Shown: positions 25,684 through 35,393, counted from the stretch's first letter. The stretch: DNA of 64,000 bases from Candidatus Bathyarchaeota archaeon (GCA_005888755.1 VBBQ01000027.1:30868-94867); one strand, 5' to 3'. The notes: generated from the sequence alone by a model not told the origin. Numbers and translations are program-made.

Positions 25684-27651
25684 TCAGCCGTTCGGGTTTG
25701 AACTGGCCTCAGATCGTCTCCGAGTCAGGACAAGTTTCCATAGGATGAGGGCTCCTCCAACAATCGCGGCTAGCATTGGTCCAACGTACCCTGCCAGAAA
25801 GAAGCCGAGGGGCGATGCGTTCTGACTTATCCATAATTGGAAGAAATAATTGGACTGGTATTCGTTGGAGATGGCAACGAGCAAGGCCACTGTGATCGCG
25901 AACTGCGCGATAATTACGGCGCTCACGGCTTGTGATGTTTCGCGACTGCCAGCTCTCTGGACAACAGTGGCCTTCGCGGCCTGGGCCGATTTCGGGTTAG
26001 GGATGAGCAGTGAGCTGATTGCTCCCAGCGAGACGAAGATGCCGGCCGTGAAAGCTGCCCAGCGCGTTCCTTGCGTAATCGCGTCATAAAGGATCGAAAG
26101 TACGACTGGTGCATTCCGACCAAAGCTGGCGATGAAGGATGGGTCGATTCCGCCAGAGAGTCCTGAATTGAAGGCAGCCACCAGTACGGCCCTTTGTTGG
26201 ATGCTGAAGTTAGCGGTACTCACCGCGAGGTCGGCCACTCCAACTGCGGATATTTGGGCTACCAATACTGCGCCGATTACCGCAATTCCGAAGGCTGAGC
26301 CGATCTGTCTGACGGTATTGTTGGCGCCAGAGCCCACCCCGGCTTTCTGCCAAGGTATACTCTGCAACACAGTACTCGTGAGCTGGCTAATAGCTAGACC
26401 AACCCCCGCGCCATAGATGACGAGAATGGGGTACAGGTAGTAGACGGGATTGTCAACGCTGATTATCTGGGACAGACTGAAGAGCGCAATGGCTTCAAGG
26501 ATCATGCCTGTGGTGACAATCCACTTGGGTCCGAACCTAGTTGCTAGTACTCCGGCTACTGGTGCAAAGATGAAGACTGAGATGGCCATTGGCAGGAATG
26601 TGAGTCCGGCATTGAACGCGGATAGTCCCTTGACTGTCTGCAGGAATATTGAGATGATGAATACTGCTCCGAATTCGCCCATGGCAACGATTGTTACGGT
26701 GAAGAGGCCGTACCTGAAGCCCTTGAATCTGAGGAGGCTGAAGTCAAAGAGAGGGACCCTCCCGCTTCTCAGTCGACGGATCTCGTAGAAAGTAAACAGG
26801 GATAGTAGAACAAGCCCGGTTATGATCGCAACCAAGGGAAGGGAAACGGGGTTTGAGATCGACCATGATAGGCCTGCTACGCCGAATTCACTTGCAGGAA
26901 CAATCCACCCGTAGGTTTGAGCTTCGATAAACCCGAACAGTAGACTGGCCAGACCTACCGTGATGAGGACCAGCCCGGCATAGTCTGCGGTGTACTTAGG
27001 ATCCTTGAACCGGGTCTCCTTGATCGCGAATAAAGCCCCGACCAAGGCTGTGATCCCTATTGGGATGTTGATGAAGAATGCCCATCGCCAAGTAAGAGTG
27101 GGGTCACTCGTGAAGTAGCCTCCCAAGACTGGTCCCAGAACTGCAGCTGCGCCCGCTGTTGCGCCCCATATTCCGAAAGCGACACTGCGTGCTTTGCCGG
27201 TGAAAGTGGTTGTCAGGATTGACAGGGTGGAGGGCGAGGCCATCGCTGCCCCGAATCCTTGTATTACCCGGCCCACAAGGATCTGGGTTAGATTCTGTGA
27301 GAATCCATCGATGATGGATCCGGCAATAAACAGGGAGATTCCGCTGATGAAGATCCGTTTTCTGCCGAACTCATCGATTAGTTTTCCCCAGGTGAGAAGG
27401 AACGATCCGAAGATCAGAGCGTAGAGTGAGGTGATCCATTCCAGGTCCTTTAGCGAGATCCCGAAGTCTTTCTGGATTTGGTACTGAGCGACAATCACTA
27501 TCGTTGCGTCAATCACGATTATTGCGAGGGAGAGGCTCAGGACGAGCAGAATGAGAAGCTGCTTTCGCTCGATCTTGGCCGATCCTGTAGTTGACGCTGG
27601 AGCGCCTCCCGGTGCCGCGCCAGATGGTTTGGTCTGGCTCTCTCCTGACAT
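25684..27651 (-). CDS. MFS multidrug exporter (DHA2 family, 14 TM)
   Basis: A 655-residue transporter with about 14 hydrophobic helices and long hydrophilic tails. DHA2 motifs: LEWITSLYALIFGSFLLTWGKL, GKLIDEFGRKRIFISG (motif A) and the motif C-like region TAGAAAVLGPVLGGYFT. Export of drugs or metabolites by proton antiport is the family role. It is divergent from PPK2 with a 70-bp shared promoter region. Two extra C-terminal segments (AVIIAQFAITVALLVAI and FFLAGYVGPMLAAIVGGALI) lie past the usual end. Confidence 0.93.
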   Translation of the reverse strand: MSGESQTKPSGAAPGGAPASTTGSAKIERKQLLILLVLSLSLAIIVIDATIVIVAQYQIQKDFGISLKDLEWITSLYALIFGSFLLTWGKLIDEFGRKRIFISGISLFIAGSIIDGFSQNLTQILVGRVIQGFGAAMASPSTLSILTTTFTGKARSVAFGIWGATAGAAAVLGPVLGGYFTSDPTLTWRWAFFINIPIGITALVGALFAIKETRFKDPKYTADYAGLVLITVGLASLLFGFIEAQTYGWIVPASEFGVAGLSWSISNPVSLPLVAIITGLVLLSLFTFYEIRRLRSGRVPLFDFSLLRFKGFRYGLFTVTIVAMGEFGAVFIISIFLQTVKGLSAFNAGLTFLPMAISVFIFAPVAGVLATRFGPKWIVTTGMILEAIALFSLSQIISVDNPVYYLYPILVIYGAGVGLAISQLTSTVLQSIPWQKAGVGSGANNTVRQIGSAFGIAVIGAVLVAQISAVGVADLAVSTANFSIQQRAVLVAAFNSGLSGGIDPSFIASFGRNAPVVLSILYDAITQGTRWAAFTAGIFVSLGAISSLLIPNPKSAQAAKATVVQRAGSRETSQAVSAVIIAQFAITVALLVAISNEYQSNYFFQLWISQNASPLGFFLAGYVGPMLAAIVGGALILWKLVLTRRRSEASSNPNG

Positions 27652-27721
27652 TGAAAAGGGCCCTCACATGTTAGGGGTACTCAAACATTCCCGTAAACGA
27701 GGGACGATCAAAGTATGAGGC

Positions 27722-28585
27722 GTGAAACATCTAAGAACTCGTCCGGAGAGGCAACGTCTCAGCTTGCCAAAGGATCTTCACACGGGCCGCTATAGAATTG
27801 AGCCGGGACAAGAAGTTCATCTGAGTGACTTCGACCCGAACGATACTTCTGGTTTCGAGGGAAAAGATGAAGATGAACAGAGAGAATCGAAGAAACTCAA
27901 CGAGAGACTTAGACGGCTTCAGGAGACGCTGTATGCAGGGCATGAACAGAAAGTTCTAGTTGTTCTGCAAGCCATGGATACCGGCGGCAAAGACGGCGTC
28001 ATCAACCGAGTCTTTCAAGGAGTCAACCCGCAAGGGGTCCGCGTCGCACACTTCAAAGAGCCTACGCCAGACGAGCTTGATCATGGTTTCTTGTGGCGAG
28101 AGCACAAACAAGTGCCTGGAAACGGCGAGCTCACTATTTTCAACCGTAGCCATTACGAGGGCGTCCTCATTGAGAGAGTTCACAAGATCGTTCCAGAGAA
28201 GGTTTGGAATCATCGGTACAGGCAGATCAACGATTTCGAGCGGCTACTCTCTGAAGAGGATACTACAATCCTGAAGTTCTATCTGCATATTGACAAGGAT
28301 GAGCAGAAGAAAAGGCTGCAACAGCGCTTAGACGATCCTTCCAAGCGGTGGAAGTTCAGTGGTGACGACCTTCCTGAGCGGAAATTCTGGAATGAGTACA
28401 TGAAGGCGTACGAGGATGCTCTGAACAAGACCAGCACGGAATGGGCTCCTTGGTATTTCATACCCGCCAACCACAAATGGTACAGGGACCTTGAGGTCTC
28501 CCGGATAATCGTGAAAGCGATGGAAAAGATGAACCTGCACTATCCAAAGACGAAGCTGAGTCCGAAGTCGATAGCAATAGAATGA
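27722..28585 (+). CDS. ppk2: Polyphosphate kinase 2
   Basis: A 287-residue PPK2-family kinase that moves phosphate between polyphosphate and nucleotides. Walker A is MDTGGKDGVI (about residues 78-87), Walker B-like NRSHYEGVL, and the lid region FYLHIDKDEQKKRLQQRLDDP. It is the single-domain PPK2 type, usually using polyP to phosphorylate ADP or GDP, or AMP. Subclass (I, II or III) cannot be set from sequence alone. A PiT phosphate transporter and an AbrB-PhoU regulator are in the same window. Confidence 0.95.
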   Translation: MKHLRTRPERQRLSLPKDLHTGRYRIEPGQEVHLSDFDPNDTSGFEGKDEDEQRESKKLNERLRRLQETLYAGHEQKVLVVLQAMDTGGKDGVINRVFQGVNPQGVRVAHFKEPTPDELDHGFLWREHKQVPGNGELTIFNRSHYEGVLIERVHKIVPEKVWNHRYRQINDFERLLSEEDTTILKFYLHIDKDEQKKRLQQRLDDPSKRWKFSGDDLPERKFWNEYMKAYEDALNKTSTEWAPWYFIPANHKWYRDLEVSRIIVKAMEKMNLHYPKTKLSPKSIAIE

Positions 28586-28686
28586 TCAGTTAGATCATCT
28601 GCCAAGAAATTAGTCTCGAACGGAGAAGAGAGCTAGGGCAATGTCATCAGTGATCGCCGATTAGAGAATTTCCTGGTGTGGCGAGA

Positions 28687-29604
28687 TTATTTGCCGGTGA
28701 CTGTTATGGAACCGTTTGTGGTTGCCAGGTTGACAACTGCGCTTCCAGTGCCAACTGTAGCGGTAGCGTGATTGGTGAGTTGGACACCTAGCCCTGTACT
28801 GGAGATGGTACCGTTTGTTGTGTTAGGTGTAATCTTGAAGGAGGCTACAGCAGGCAGTATCAGATTTACGTTCCCGTTCGTCGTTGTCACCACATAAGAC
28901 CCGCTTAGTGACAGCGTTGATAGGTCCATTGTTACGCTTCCGTTTGTCATGGTCACGGTTGCACTCCCACATGCAGCGCATGTGAGGTTGATGCTTCCGT
29001 TCGTGTCCGTTACAGTCGTGCTTGTGGCAGTGATACCGGAGGCAGTAATGGCTCCATTGGTGTCGGTAATGGTGAGGCTGGTTGCACTAATACTTGAGAT
29101 TTGGAGGTCGCCGTTCACGGTCACGATCTGTACAGTGTTGAACTGGTAAGAGGCCGGCTCGTAGACGTGAATGTCCACTGTGTAAGTTGCGCCGAAGAAG
29201 AAGCTGCTGCTCACTGGAAATATTGCCTGGAAGACAATGCTCCCGCTAGAGTTCGACTCGACAAACGTGATGACATCGGGAGATGAACCGAACCCTCTGG
29301 CCGTGACAGTCCCATTAATCATCAAATATGCCTGGGACCAGGTCGAGGTGGTGACTCCGCCGTTTGTGTTTGAGACCGTCATCGAGGACGGGTTGCTACT
29401 ACTCTGAGACACTGGGGTTGTGTATGGCGTGAAATTCTTCTTAGTAACCGAAAGAGATGGACCGAGGAACAAGGATCCTGCCACGATTGCAACAACCGCG
29501 CCAACGACTACAACTAGAATGGCGATAACGAGCACTGTACGGCTAAAGCCGGGCTTCTTGGCCCCTCCAACCGGAACAGGAGCCCCATTGATTGTCATCG
29601 ACAT
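28687..29604 (-). CDS. Membrane-anchored surface protein with repeated TNG strands (DUF4097-like)
   Basis: A 305-residue protein. A short inside N-terminus is followed by one membrane helix (TVLVIAILVVVVGAVVAIVAGSLFLG), then an outside Ser/Thr/Asn-rich domain. From about residue 170 the pattern 'TxTNGxI/VxxxG/S' recurs about every 20 residues (TITDTNGAITASGI, TVTDTNGSINLTC, TMTNGSVTMDL, TTTNGNVNLILP, NTTNGTISSTG, TTNGSITVTG). This is the parallel beta-helix-like repeat of DUF4097 adhesin-like proteins. Many Asn-X-Ser/Thr sites suit S-layer-type glycosylation. Confidence 0.75.
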   Translation of the reverse strand: MSMTINGAPVPVGGAKKPGFSRTVLVIAILVVVVGAVVAIVAGSLFLGPSLSVTKKNFTPYTTPVSQSSSNPSSMTVSNTNGGVTTSTWSQAYLMINGTVTARGFGSSPDVITFVESNSSGSIVFQAIFPVSSSFFFGATYTVDIHVYEPASYQFNTVQIVTVNGDLQISSISATSLTITDTNGAITASGITATSTTVTDTNGSINLTCAACGSATVTMTNGSVTMDLSTLSLSGSYVVTTTNGNVNLILPAVASFKITPNTTNGTISSTGLGVQLTNHATATVGTGSAVVNLATTNGSITVTGK

Positions 29605-29660
29605 GAGCTCTTAGCGAGGAGGCTCGTCAGCAGCTTTCTTAAGCTTCCCGCCGTCATAGC

Positions 29661-29734
29661 CCTGTCCAAAAAAAGCATACTTTTCTCGATCCCCGGGGTG
29701 GTCGATTTTTCCGCGCCCCTTCCTTCGTGAAAAC
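29661..29734 (-). repeat. Dispersed G/C-rich hairpin repeat, copy C (reverse orientation)
   Basis: On the minus strand: TTTTCACGAAGG, then GGGGCGCGG, AAAAATCGACCACCCCGGGG, ATCGAGAAAA and a T-rich tail. It matches copies at 46377 and 56176. It lies between the DUF4097-like gene start and hflX. The CCCC/GGGG core can form a short hairpin. Not coding. Confidence 0.75.
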
Positions 29735-29889
29735 TCGCCGAATCCACCGTTCGCCGGCGCTCCTGCCCATCATTCCTTCCTCCATGCCGTCTTTTACCAC
29801 AATTCCCTGAACCGGTTGCCCATAGAGGCCCGCATAGGGCACGGGGCCTTCAAATAATCGCGAACCATGATTCTAGGGGTAAGTCTTCT

Positions 29890-31035
29890 GTGATGCGGAC
29901 CCTTGTAGCAGAATGTAAGATTCCCTCGGCTCCCTCCCGGTATGAGGAGGTTGAGACCATGGCCGAGAGCATAGGCTACGAGGTAGTCGACACCATCGTC
30001 CAGCATCGTAAGAACCTCCATCACACCTACTGCATCGGACCCGGAAAGCTGGAAGAGATCAAGATGCTCGTTGCCGAGAATGATATCGAAGCCGTCGTCT
30101 TCGCCAACACCCTCCCCAGCGCCCAAATCTTCAAGATCCAGCGGGTCCTCGGCGGAACAGAGATCAAAGTCATCGACCGCAACCTCCTGATCCTCGAAGT
30201 GTTCGACAAGCGCGCAATGACGAAAGAGGCGAAACTACAGATCGCACTCGCCAAACTCCGCTATACCTTCTCCTGGGGCAGAGAATTCCTCAGACTCGAA
30301 GGCATCCTAGGCGGACAAGTAGGCTGGAGCGGACCCGGAGACTATCCCTACCACGATTACGAGAGGACAGCCAAGAAACGGATCGCGAACATGGAAAAAG
30401 AGCTCCGAGATGTCTACTCGAAAAAGACCCTTCTCCGAGACCACCGACGCGAGCGAGGCTTCCCTATAGTAGCACTAGCAGGCTATACACAGAGCGGAAA
30501 AACCACGTTCTTCAACCGCATGTCTGCCGAACACAAGGACACTGGCTTAGGACCCTTTACCACGTTGTCCACCTTCGCGAGAAGAATCGACCAGAACAAT
30601 GGTGGTGATAATTTCAGCTTCATACTCATCGACTCCATCGGGTTCATCGAGGATATGCATCCAACAATCCTCAAAGCATTCAACACGACTCTCGGCGAGA
30701 TATCGAACGCTGACCTAATCCTCCTATTCGTCGACGTCAGCGAGGACCTTGAGTCAATCTTCAGAAAGCTCAACGCCTCGAAAGAGATTCTCAAGAAGAT
30801 AGCAGCTAAAGTACCCCTGGTCATCTGCGCAAACAAGACAGACCGTTCCAGTGACTTGCAACTAGAAGAGGGGAAGAAATTGATCTCCCGAACGTTCGAA
30901 GGAGTTCCACTCATCGAGCTAAGCGCGCTCAAGGGAATCAATACCGAAGCGGTTGTGAAAGAGGCCTATCATCACCTCAACGGGTCCGCCTCCCCTACAC
31001 CTAGTAGCTCTCTAGAGCTACACTCCTCTCCATAG
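29890..31035 (+). CDS. hflX: GTPase HflX
   Basis: A 381-residue ribosome-associated GTPase. The N-terminal HflX domain (about 1-190; ANTLPSAQIFKIQR, VIDRNLLILEVFDKRA and RFTFSWGRE-like RYTFSWGREFL) is followed by the G domain: G1 GYTQSGKTTFFN, G3 DSIGFIEDMHP, G4 NKTD and G5 SALKG. In archaea HflX binds the large subunit and splits stressed ribosomes, by analogy. It leads the plus-strand run hflX - AbrB/PhoU - DP1 with short gaps of about 60-70 bp. Confidence 0.95.
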   Translation: MMRTLVAECKIPSAPSRYEEVETMAESIGYEVVDTIVQHRKNLHHTYCIGPGKLEEIKMLVAENDIEAVVFANTLPSAQIFKIQRVLGGTEIKVIDRNLLILEVFDKRAMTKEAKLQIALAKLRYTFSWGREFLRLEGILGGQVGWSGPGDYPYHDYERTAKKRIANMEKELRDVYSKKTLLRDHRRERGFPIVALAGYTQSGKTTFFNRMSAEHKDTGLGPFTTLSTFARRIDQNNGGDNFSFILIDSIGFIEDMHPTILKAFNTTLGEISNADLILLFVDVSEDLESIFRKLNASKEILKKIAAKVPLVICANKTDRSSDLQLEEGKKLISRTFEGVPLIELSALKGINTEAVVKEAYHHLNGSASPTPSSSLELHSSP

Positions 31036-31094
31036 TAGATCCCGAGAAATCCTAAAATTCTTCAATGCCATCAGTTGGAGATGGGATGTTCTAA

Positions 31095-32063
31095 GTGGAA
31101 TTACGGAAACTTCAGCGAACACCAGACGGAACCTTCCTAGTCACCATACCGAAAGCATGGGCCAAACGCGTCGGACTAGACCAAGGGTCCGTCGTTTCCT
31201 ACGAGGAACGACAAGACGGAAGACTCCTCCTCTCACCCAGAATTGATGAGGAGAGACCGCCCCTCGAAGTCATACTGGAAGCATCTCCCTTCGTCAGACG
31301 AGAGATCATTGAACGATACCTTCTCGGATACGACATAATCCGCATCCAATCCAAAGACAGCCTTTCCCCCGAAACAAGGGACGAGGTGCGGAAAACCACA
31401 AAACGACTCGTAGGTCTGGAGGTGTTGGAAGAGGACGCGAAGAAGATCGTCTTACAATGTCTAATGGAGCCATCTCTCCTAAACCCCGAGCGCATCCTCA
31501 GACGGCTCGAAATGCTATCCATGCCCATGCAAATAGACGCGGTCCAAGCCTTTGTCGAATCCAACACCGAACTAGCCAACGGAGTAGTTGAGAGAGATGA
31601 AGAGGTCGACAGATGGTACTTCCTCTTGGTCCGACTAGTCAGAGCCGCGATCGCCGACACATACCTGCTTGAGAAGATCAAAGTCTCCTCAGTCGATTGC
31701 CTAGACTTCCGTCTCCTGGCAAGCTACATCGAGACATTCGCCGACTACGCAGTAACCGTAGCCGAGAACACCCAGGACAAGGTTCCTGTTCCAAAGGAAC
31801 AACAGATCCTATTCCAGAAGATCGGAGCCTCAGTAAATACAATGTACAAAGACGCCGTCGGATCTGTTCTCTCACGAGACCTCAAACTGGCCTCATCTGT
31901 AAGTCCGAGGTTCAAAGAGACCAAGAAGATACTTGCCGAGGCTGAGACAAGTATCGCGAAAGCCCCGCGTCCCATGGTAAACCACCTCGTCGCCGCACTC
32001 ATAGCCCTGAACAGAATGTGCGAAGTCTCCGTTGACATATCTGACCTCACCATAACAAGATAG
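31095..32063 (+). CDS. AbrB-PhoU phosphate-uptake regulator-like protein
   Basis: A 322-residue protein. The N-terminal SpoVT/AbrB DNA-binding arm (LRKLQRTPDGTFLVTIPKAWAKRVGLDQGS) is joined to a helical PhoU-like domain (about 100-322). Archaeal proteins of this type are thought to sense phosphate and control pst/phoU genes. A PiT transporter and PPK2 are elsewhere in the window. The start is GTG/TTG-type at 31095. The downstream DP1 gene may be cotranscribed. Confidence 0.88.
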   Translation: MELRKLQRTPDGTFLVTIPKAWAKRVGLDQGSVVSYEERQDGRLLLSPRIDEERPPLEVILEASPFVRREIIERYLLGYDIIRIQSKDSLSPETRDEVRKTTKRLVGLEVLEEDAKKIVLQCLMEPSLLNPERILRRLEMLSMPMQIDAVQAFVESNTELANGVVERDEEVDRWYFLLVRLVRAAIADTYLLEKIKVSSVDCLDFRLLASYIETFADYAVTVAENTQDKVPVPKEQQILFQKIGASVNTMYKDAVGSVLSRDLKLASSVSPRFKETKKILAEAETSIAKAPRPMVNHLVAALIALNRMCEVSVDISDLTITR

Positions 32064-32130
32064 GCAGCGAAATCGCGATAACCGGATAAGCCGCCACCAC
32101 ACGCTAGATAGGTTCTAGAAGGGTCGCCTG

Positions 32131-33639
32131 ATGTCGGAGGAGAGGAGGAAAGCAATCGGCACCATACTGGAAGCAGGCTTCCAGATGGAAAGCGACGCCT
32201 TCAAGGCCCTAATGGAGGTCAGCAGCGCTGGCCGGTTGGACCCTCTCGTCAAAGAGGTCCTTCGAGTCGCCGGAACCGTGGAGCCGCGGCCCGCGTCGAT
32301 TAGCAGAGACCTAGTTCTCAGGGCCGCCGAACATTTGGACATTTCTGGAAAGAATATGGAGACAGATCAGTCTGGCCTAGGGCACGGACGCCGTTTTGCT
32401 GAAGACCTCGAATCTAGACTCGAAGTTGTCTCGGACCCTACGGGTAAGCTCGGAACCACTGGCTCGTTCGATGATTTTCTCCGCTACTTCAGAAGCCGTT
32501 TCGATAAGATGAGCTTGCTCTTCAGACAGAGAATGGACACCCGAAACGCCGGTACCATTTCCGACGCATTGTCAGGCGGGTCAAATGGGCGAGGCCAGTT
32601 CATCTGCATGGTCCTCGACAAGAGAGAGAAAGGCGACCGGATATTTCTGACCGTTGACGACTATGAAGATGAAGCCACAGTCCTCGTTGGACAGCAGAAC
32701 CCTACACAGTATGAGATTGCGAGAAAGATAGTTAGAGACCAAGTCATCTACATCCAAGCACGAAAAAGCGCAGGTCCTCTACTCGTTGCCGAGAACATTG
32801 TTCTCCCGGAGATTCCGGATAGAAAGCCGGCCCACGCCAACGACGAGATCTATGCAACACTAATATCGGACGTTCATGTTGGGAGCAAAGTCTTTCTCGA
32901 GGACGAGTTCCGCCGAGTTCTAAGCTGGTTGAAAGGCGATATCGGAACTCCCAACCAGCGTGAGGTCGCCGAGAGAGTGAAGTATGTTCTGATCGGGGGC
33001 GACCTTGTCGACGGGATCGGAGTCTACCCTCGCCAAGAGGTGGACCTAGCTGTTCCAGACATCTACGAACAGTACAGGTTGGCAGCCAAGTTCGTCAGCG
33101 AGATCCCAGAGTACATGGATGTGGTCTTGATACCCGGGAACCACGATGCTGTACGCCAGGCCTTACCGCAGCCCGCCATCCCGAAAGATTTCGCGGGACC
33201 CGTATATGACTCACGGAAGATTACCTCGCTAGGAGATCCGGCCGAGGTTCGCTTGCACGGAGTCCACTTTCTACTCTACCATGGGACCAGCCTGATGGAT
33301 ATTCTGAGCGGGGTCCCTGGCCTTGACTATCAACGTCCCGTGGAGGTCATGGAGTATCAACTTCGAGCCCGGCACCTATCACCAGAGTATGGGAAGATGA
33401 CGCCTATTGGTCCCGAGCAGGAGGATTTCCTGGTGGTGGAACGGGTCCCGGACGTTTTCACGTCCGGACACATTCACGTCTCAGGTGCAGGCGTTTACAG
33501 GGGAACAACAATAGTGAACAGCGGCGCGTGGCAAGGACAGACAGACTACCAGAAACGAATGGGGTTAATCCCGAAGCCTGGAATTCTTCCCGTCGTTAAC
33601 CTGAAGACTCTCGAGGTCAAGATGATCAACTTCCAGTGA
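32131..33639 (+). CDS. polB: DNA polymerase D small subunit (DP1)
   Basis: A 502-residue small subunit of archaeal family D replicative polymerase. It has an N-terminal helical part, an OB-fold region (FICMVLDKREKGDRIFLTVDDYED) and a C-terminal calcineurin-like phosphoesterase domain with the exonuclease metal residues intact: SDVHVGS, GGDLVDGIG, PGNHDAVRQ, YHGTS and SGHIHVSG. It should give 3'-5' proofreading. The large subunit DP2 is not in the window. DP1 points away from Crenarchaeota. Confidence 0.95.
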   Translation: MSEERRKAIGTILEAGFQMESDAFKALMEVSSAGRLDPLVKEVLRVAGTVEPRPASISRDLVLRAAEHLDISGKNMETDQSGLGHGRRFAEDLESRLEVVSDPTGKLGTTGSFDDFLRYFRSRFDKMSLLFRQRMDTRNAGTISDALSGGSNGRGQFICMVLDKREKGDRIFLTVDDYEDEATVLVGQQNPTQYEIARKIVRDQVIYIQARKSAGPLLVAENIVLPEIPDRKPAHANDEIYATLISDVHVGSKVFLEDEFRRVLSWLKGDIGTPNQREVAERVKYVLIGGDLVDGIGVYPRQEVDLAVPDIYEQYRLAAKFVSEIPEYMDVVLIPGNHDAVRQALPQPAIPKDFAGPVYDSRKITSLGDPAEVRLHGVHFLLYHGTSLMDILSGVPGLDYQRPVEVMEYQLRARHLSPEYGKMTPIGPEQEDFLVVERVPDVFTSGHIHVSGAGVYRGTTIVNSGAWQGQTDYQKRMGLIPKPGILPVVNLKTLEVKMINFQ

Positions 33640-33938
33640 CCATACCAAAGCCCTCTTGGGATCTAAGAGTGACTTCGCGCTCTACATCCGGAAGCCAGAG
33701 CAACCGCAACCCCCCCACCACTCTTTCCACTGCAACTCCTCGACTTACTTTGGGTTTGGATTTTTTGTTTTGGAAAAACTTACTGGCAAGGTTAACTGGG
33801 CTTCTAATTATTTATGCAGACCTGTACATTTTTGTCCACTAATCTGTCCCTAAGTTTGTACGAGACAGTTGGTTAAGGAGTCTTAATGTCGGTCTCACAG
33901 ATCTCCATAGGAAGGAGAGGGGTACGGGTCTGGAGCGA
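33640..33938. other. Non-coding stretch after DP1
   Basis: No credible gene. It has a C-rich run near 33709-33716, an A/T-rich TATA-like stretch (CTAATTATTTATGC) near 33803-33820, and a duplicated CGACTAGT near 33936-33955 at the YjbQ remnant stop. It may be a transcript end and a new promoter. Confidence 0.4.
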
Positions 33939-34212
33939 CTAGTCGCCGACTAGTTGAACAACGATGGTTCTGTCTCTCGGTCTAATGTCCAGTTCCAGAA
34001 AGACGATTTGTTGCAAGGTTCCATCATGCCACCGATTCTCGTGTTCGTAGGGCGCGTCCTTTGGTGCAAGTCTTTCGAGGGCTAGGGGAAAGTCGGTTAG
34101 AAGTCCAGGCTCATATTCGATCGTGGTTAGGGCTCCTGTTGATCCGGGCACGAACAAGGTAGCGAATCCATCTTTCAGCCTTGAGGATTCGACTATTCTA
34201 CAGGCAAGGAAT
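33939..34212 (-). pseudogene. YjbQ/UPF0047-family remnant with internal deletion
   Basis: The frame reads VESSRLKDGFATLFVPGST, ALTTIEYEPGLLTDFPLALE, YEHENRWHDG, then TLQQIVFLELDIRPRDRT to the stop. Intact YjbQ proteins have about 27-30 residues between HDG and the WQQIV strand, including the NGHSH metal-binding His and the glycine-rich turn. Here they are gone, and the N-terminal ~40 residues are also missing behind a stop codon. So it is not functional. It overlaps the pyrI upstream region. Confidence 0.75.
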
Positions 34213-34252
34213 TAAGAATGAAACCTGTCCCTCGGCTGACAGGTTCAATGTC

Positions 34253-34726
34253 TTGTCCAAAGGAACTGGCCCAAAAGAGCTCTACGTGAAGAAGATCCGT
34301 AACGGTACAGTGATCGACCACATTCTGGCCGGTCATGCTTTGGACGTGCTCAAGATTCTCGGAATACACGGGGGTGAGGGACACATCGTGAGTGTGGCGA
34401 TGAATGTGATCTCGAAGAAGCAGATCAAGAAGGACATTGTCAAGGTCGAGAATAGAGAGCTCAAACCCGGTGAAGTGGACAAGATAGCATTGATAGCGCC
34501 CAGCGCGACCATCAGCATTATTCGAGACTATGAGGTGGCTGAGAAGACAAGGGTTAAGCTGCCTGAGTCTATCAGGGGAATTGTTCGTTGTTCAAATCCT
34601 GCGTGTGTTTCGAATGCTGAGCCTGTTGAGCCAAAGTTCAGTGTGGAAAGACAGGACCCTCTTCGGCTCCGCTGCTACTATTGTGTTCGGATAATGGAGA
34701 AGACCGATGTTCTCAAACAGTTCTAG
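34253..34726 (+). CDS. pyrI: Aspartate carbamoyltransferase regulatory chain
   Basis: The N-terminal nucleotide-binding domain begins ELYVKKIRNGTVIDHILAGH. The C-terminal zinc domain has C-x5-C (CSNPAC) and CYYC, the four zinc Cys that dock PyrB. TTG 34253 gives 157 residues (E. coli PyrI 153). An upstream in-frame start exists but would run into the YjbQ remnant. PyrI gives CTP/ATP control of PyrB, whose gene lies near 23.4-24.3 kb on the other strand. Confidence 0.95.
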   Translation: MSKGTGPKELYVKKIRNGTVIDHILAGHALDVLKILGIHGGEGHIVSVAMNVISKKQIKKDIVKVENRELKPGEVDKIALIAPSATISIIRDYEVAEKTRVKLPESIRGIVRCSNPACVSNAEPVEPKFSVERQDPLRLRCYYCVRIMEKTDVLKQF

Positions 34727-35393
34727 CAGTGAACTCTCACCGATCGAGCAGGAAAAAGCGGTTAAAGAGCTACAGGCACTCTACGGAGAGAGACGCGATG
34801 CTATTCAGAAGCGTCTGCGAGAGTTCAAAGAGATTCTCGATCGCAATGACGATGATGTATTCGCTGAACTATGCTTCTGTCTCCTGACACCACAGTCGTC
34901 CGCGAAAACCTGCTGGGCCGCAGTGTCCCGACTGAAAGAACGAAGCCTTCTCCTGAAAGGAGAGGCTAACGAGATTCAACCGCAACTAAACGACGTCCGG
35001 TTCGGTGACAGCAAGGCGAAGTATATTGTTGAGGCTAGACACTTGTTCACCAAAGATGGGAAGCTCTACCTCAAATCCCATCTTTCCAGCTTCGCTAACC
35101 TGTTCGAGTTGAGAGAGTGGATGGCGGAGAACGTGAAGGGATTGGGGTACAAGGAAGCCAGCCATTTTCTCCGGAATATAGGGCTCGGGGAGGAATTTGC
35201 TATTCTTGACAGGCATATTCTGCGAAACCTCAAGAGAATGGAGGTTATCTCTGAGGTGCCGGTCTCGATCACGAAGAAGCGTTATCTTGAGATAGAGGAG
35301 AAGCTTCGTCGTTTCTCGCGTGACATACGAATACCGTTGGCCGATCTTGATCTCTTGTTCTGGTCGCGTGAAACAGGCTGGATATTCAAGTAG
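34707..35393 (+). CDS. ogg: 8-oxoguanine DNA glycosylase/AP lyase (archaeal Ogg2 type)
   Basis: A 228-residue HhH-GPD enzyme that removes 8-oxoguanine and cuts the abasic site. The HhH motif is NVKGLGYKEASHFLRNIG, with the Lys of GYKEA as Schiff-base Lys and the Asp of AILDRHILRNL as the catalytic acid. ATG 34707 overlaps the pyrI end by 20 bases. It is probably in one transcript with pyrI and atpF-like downstream. Confidence 0.93.
   Translation: MFSNSSSSELSPIEQEKAVKELQALYGERRDAIQKRLREFKEILDRNDDDVFAELCFCLLTPQSSAKTCWAAVSRLKERSLLLKGEANEIQPQLNDVRFGDSKAKYIVEARHLFTKDGKLYLKSHLSSFANLFELREWMAENVKGLGYKEASHFLRNIGLGEEFAILDRHILRNLKRMEVISEVPVSITKKRYLEIEEKLRRFSRDIRIPLADLDLLFWSRETGWIFK

Noticed and set aside
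25634-25702. 22-codon ORF (MKKSDQAKG...) after a TATA-like string
   Set aside because: No ribosome site and no sequence features; runs into the MFS gene end.
33709-33730. Reverse ORB-like string (CCCCCC...TTTCCACTG)
   Set aside because: Only a partial match; the spacing and the second half of the ORB core are wrong.
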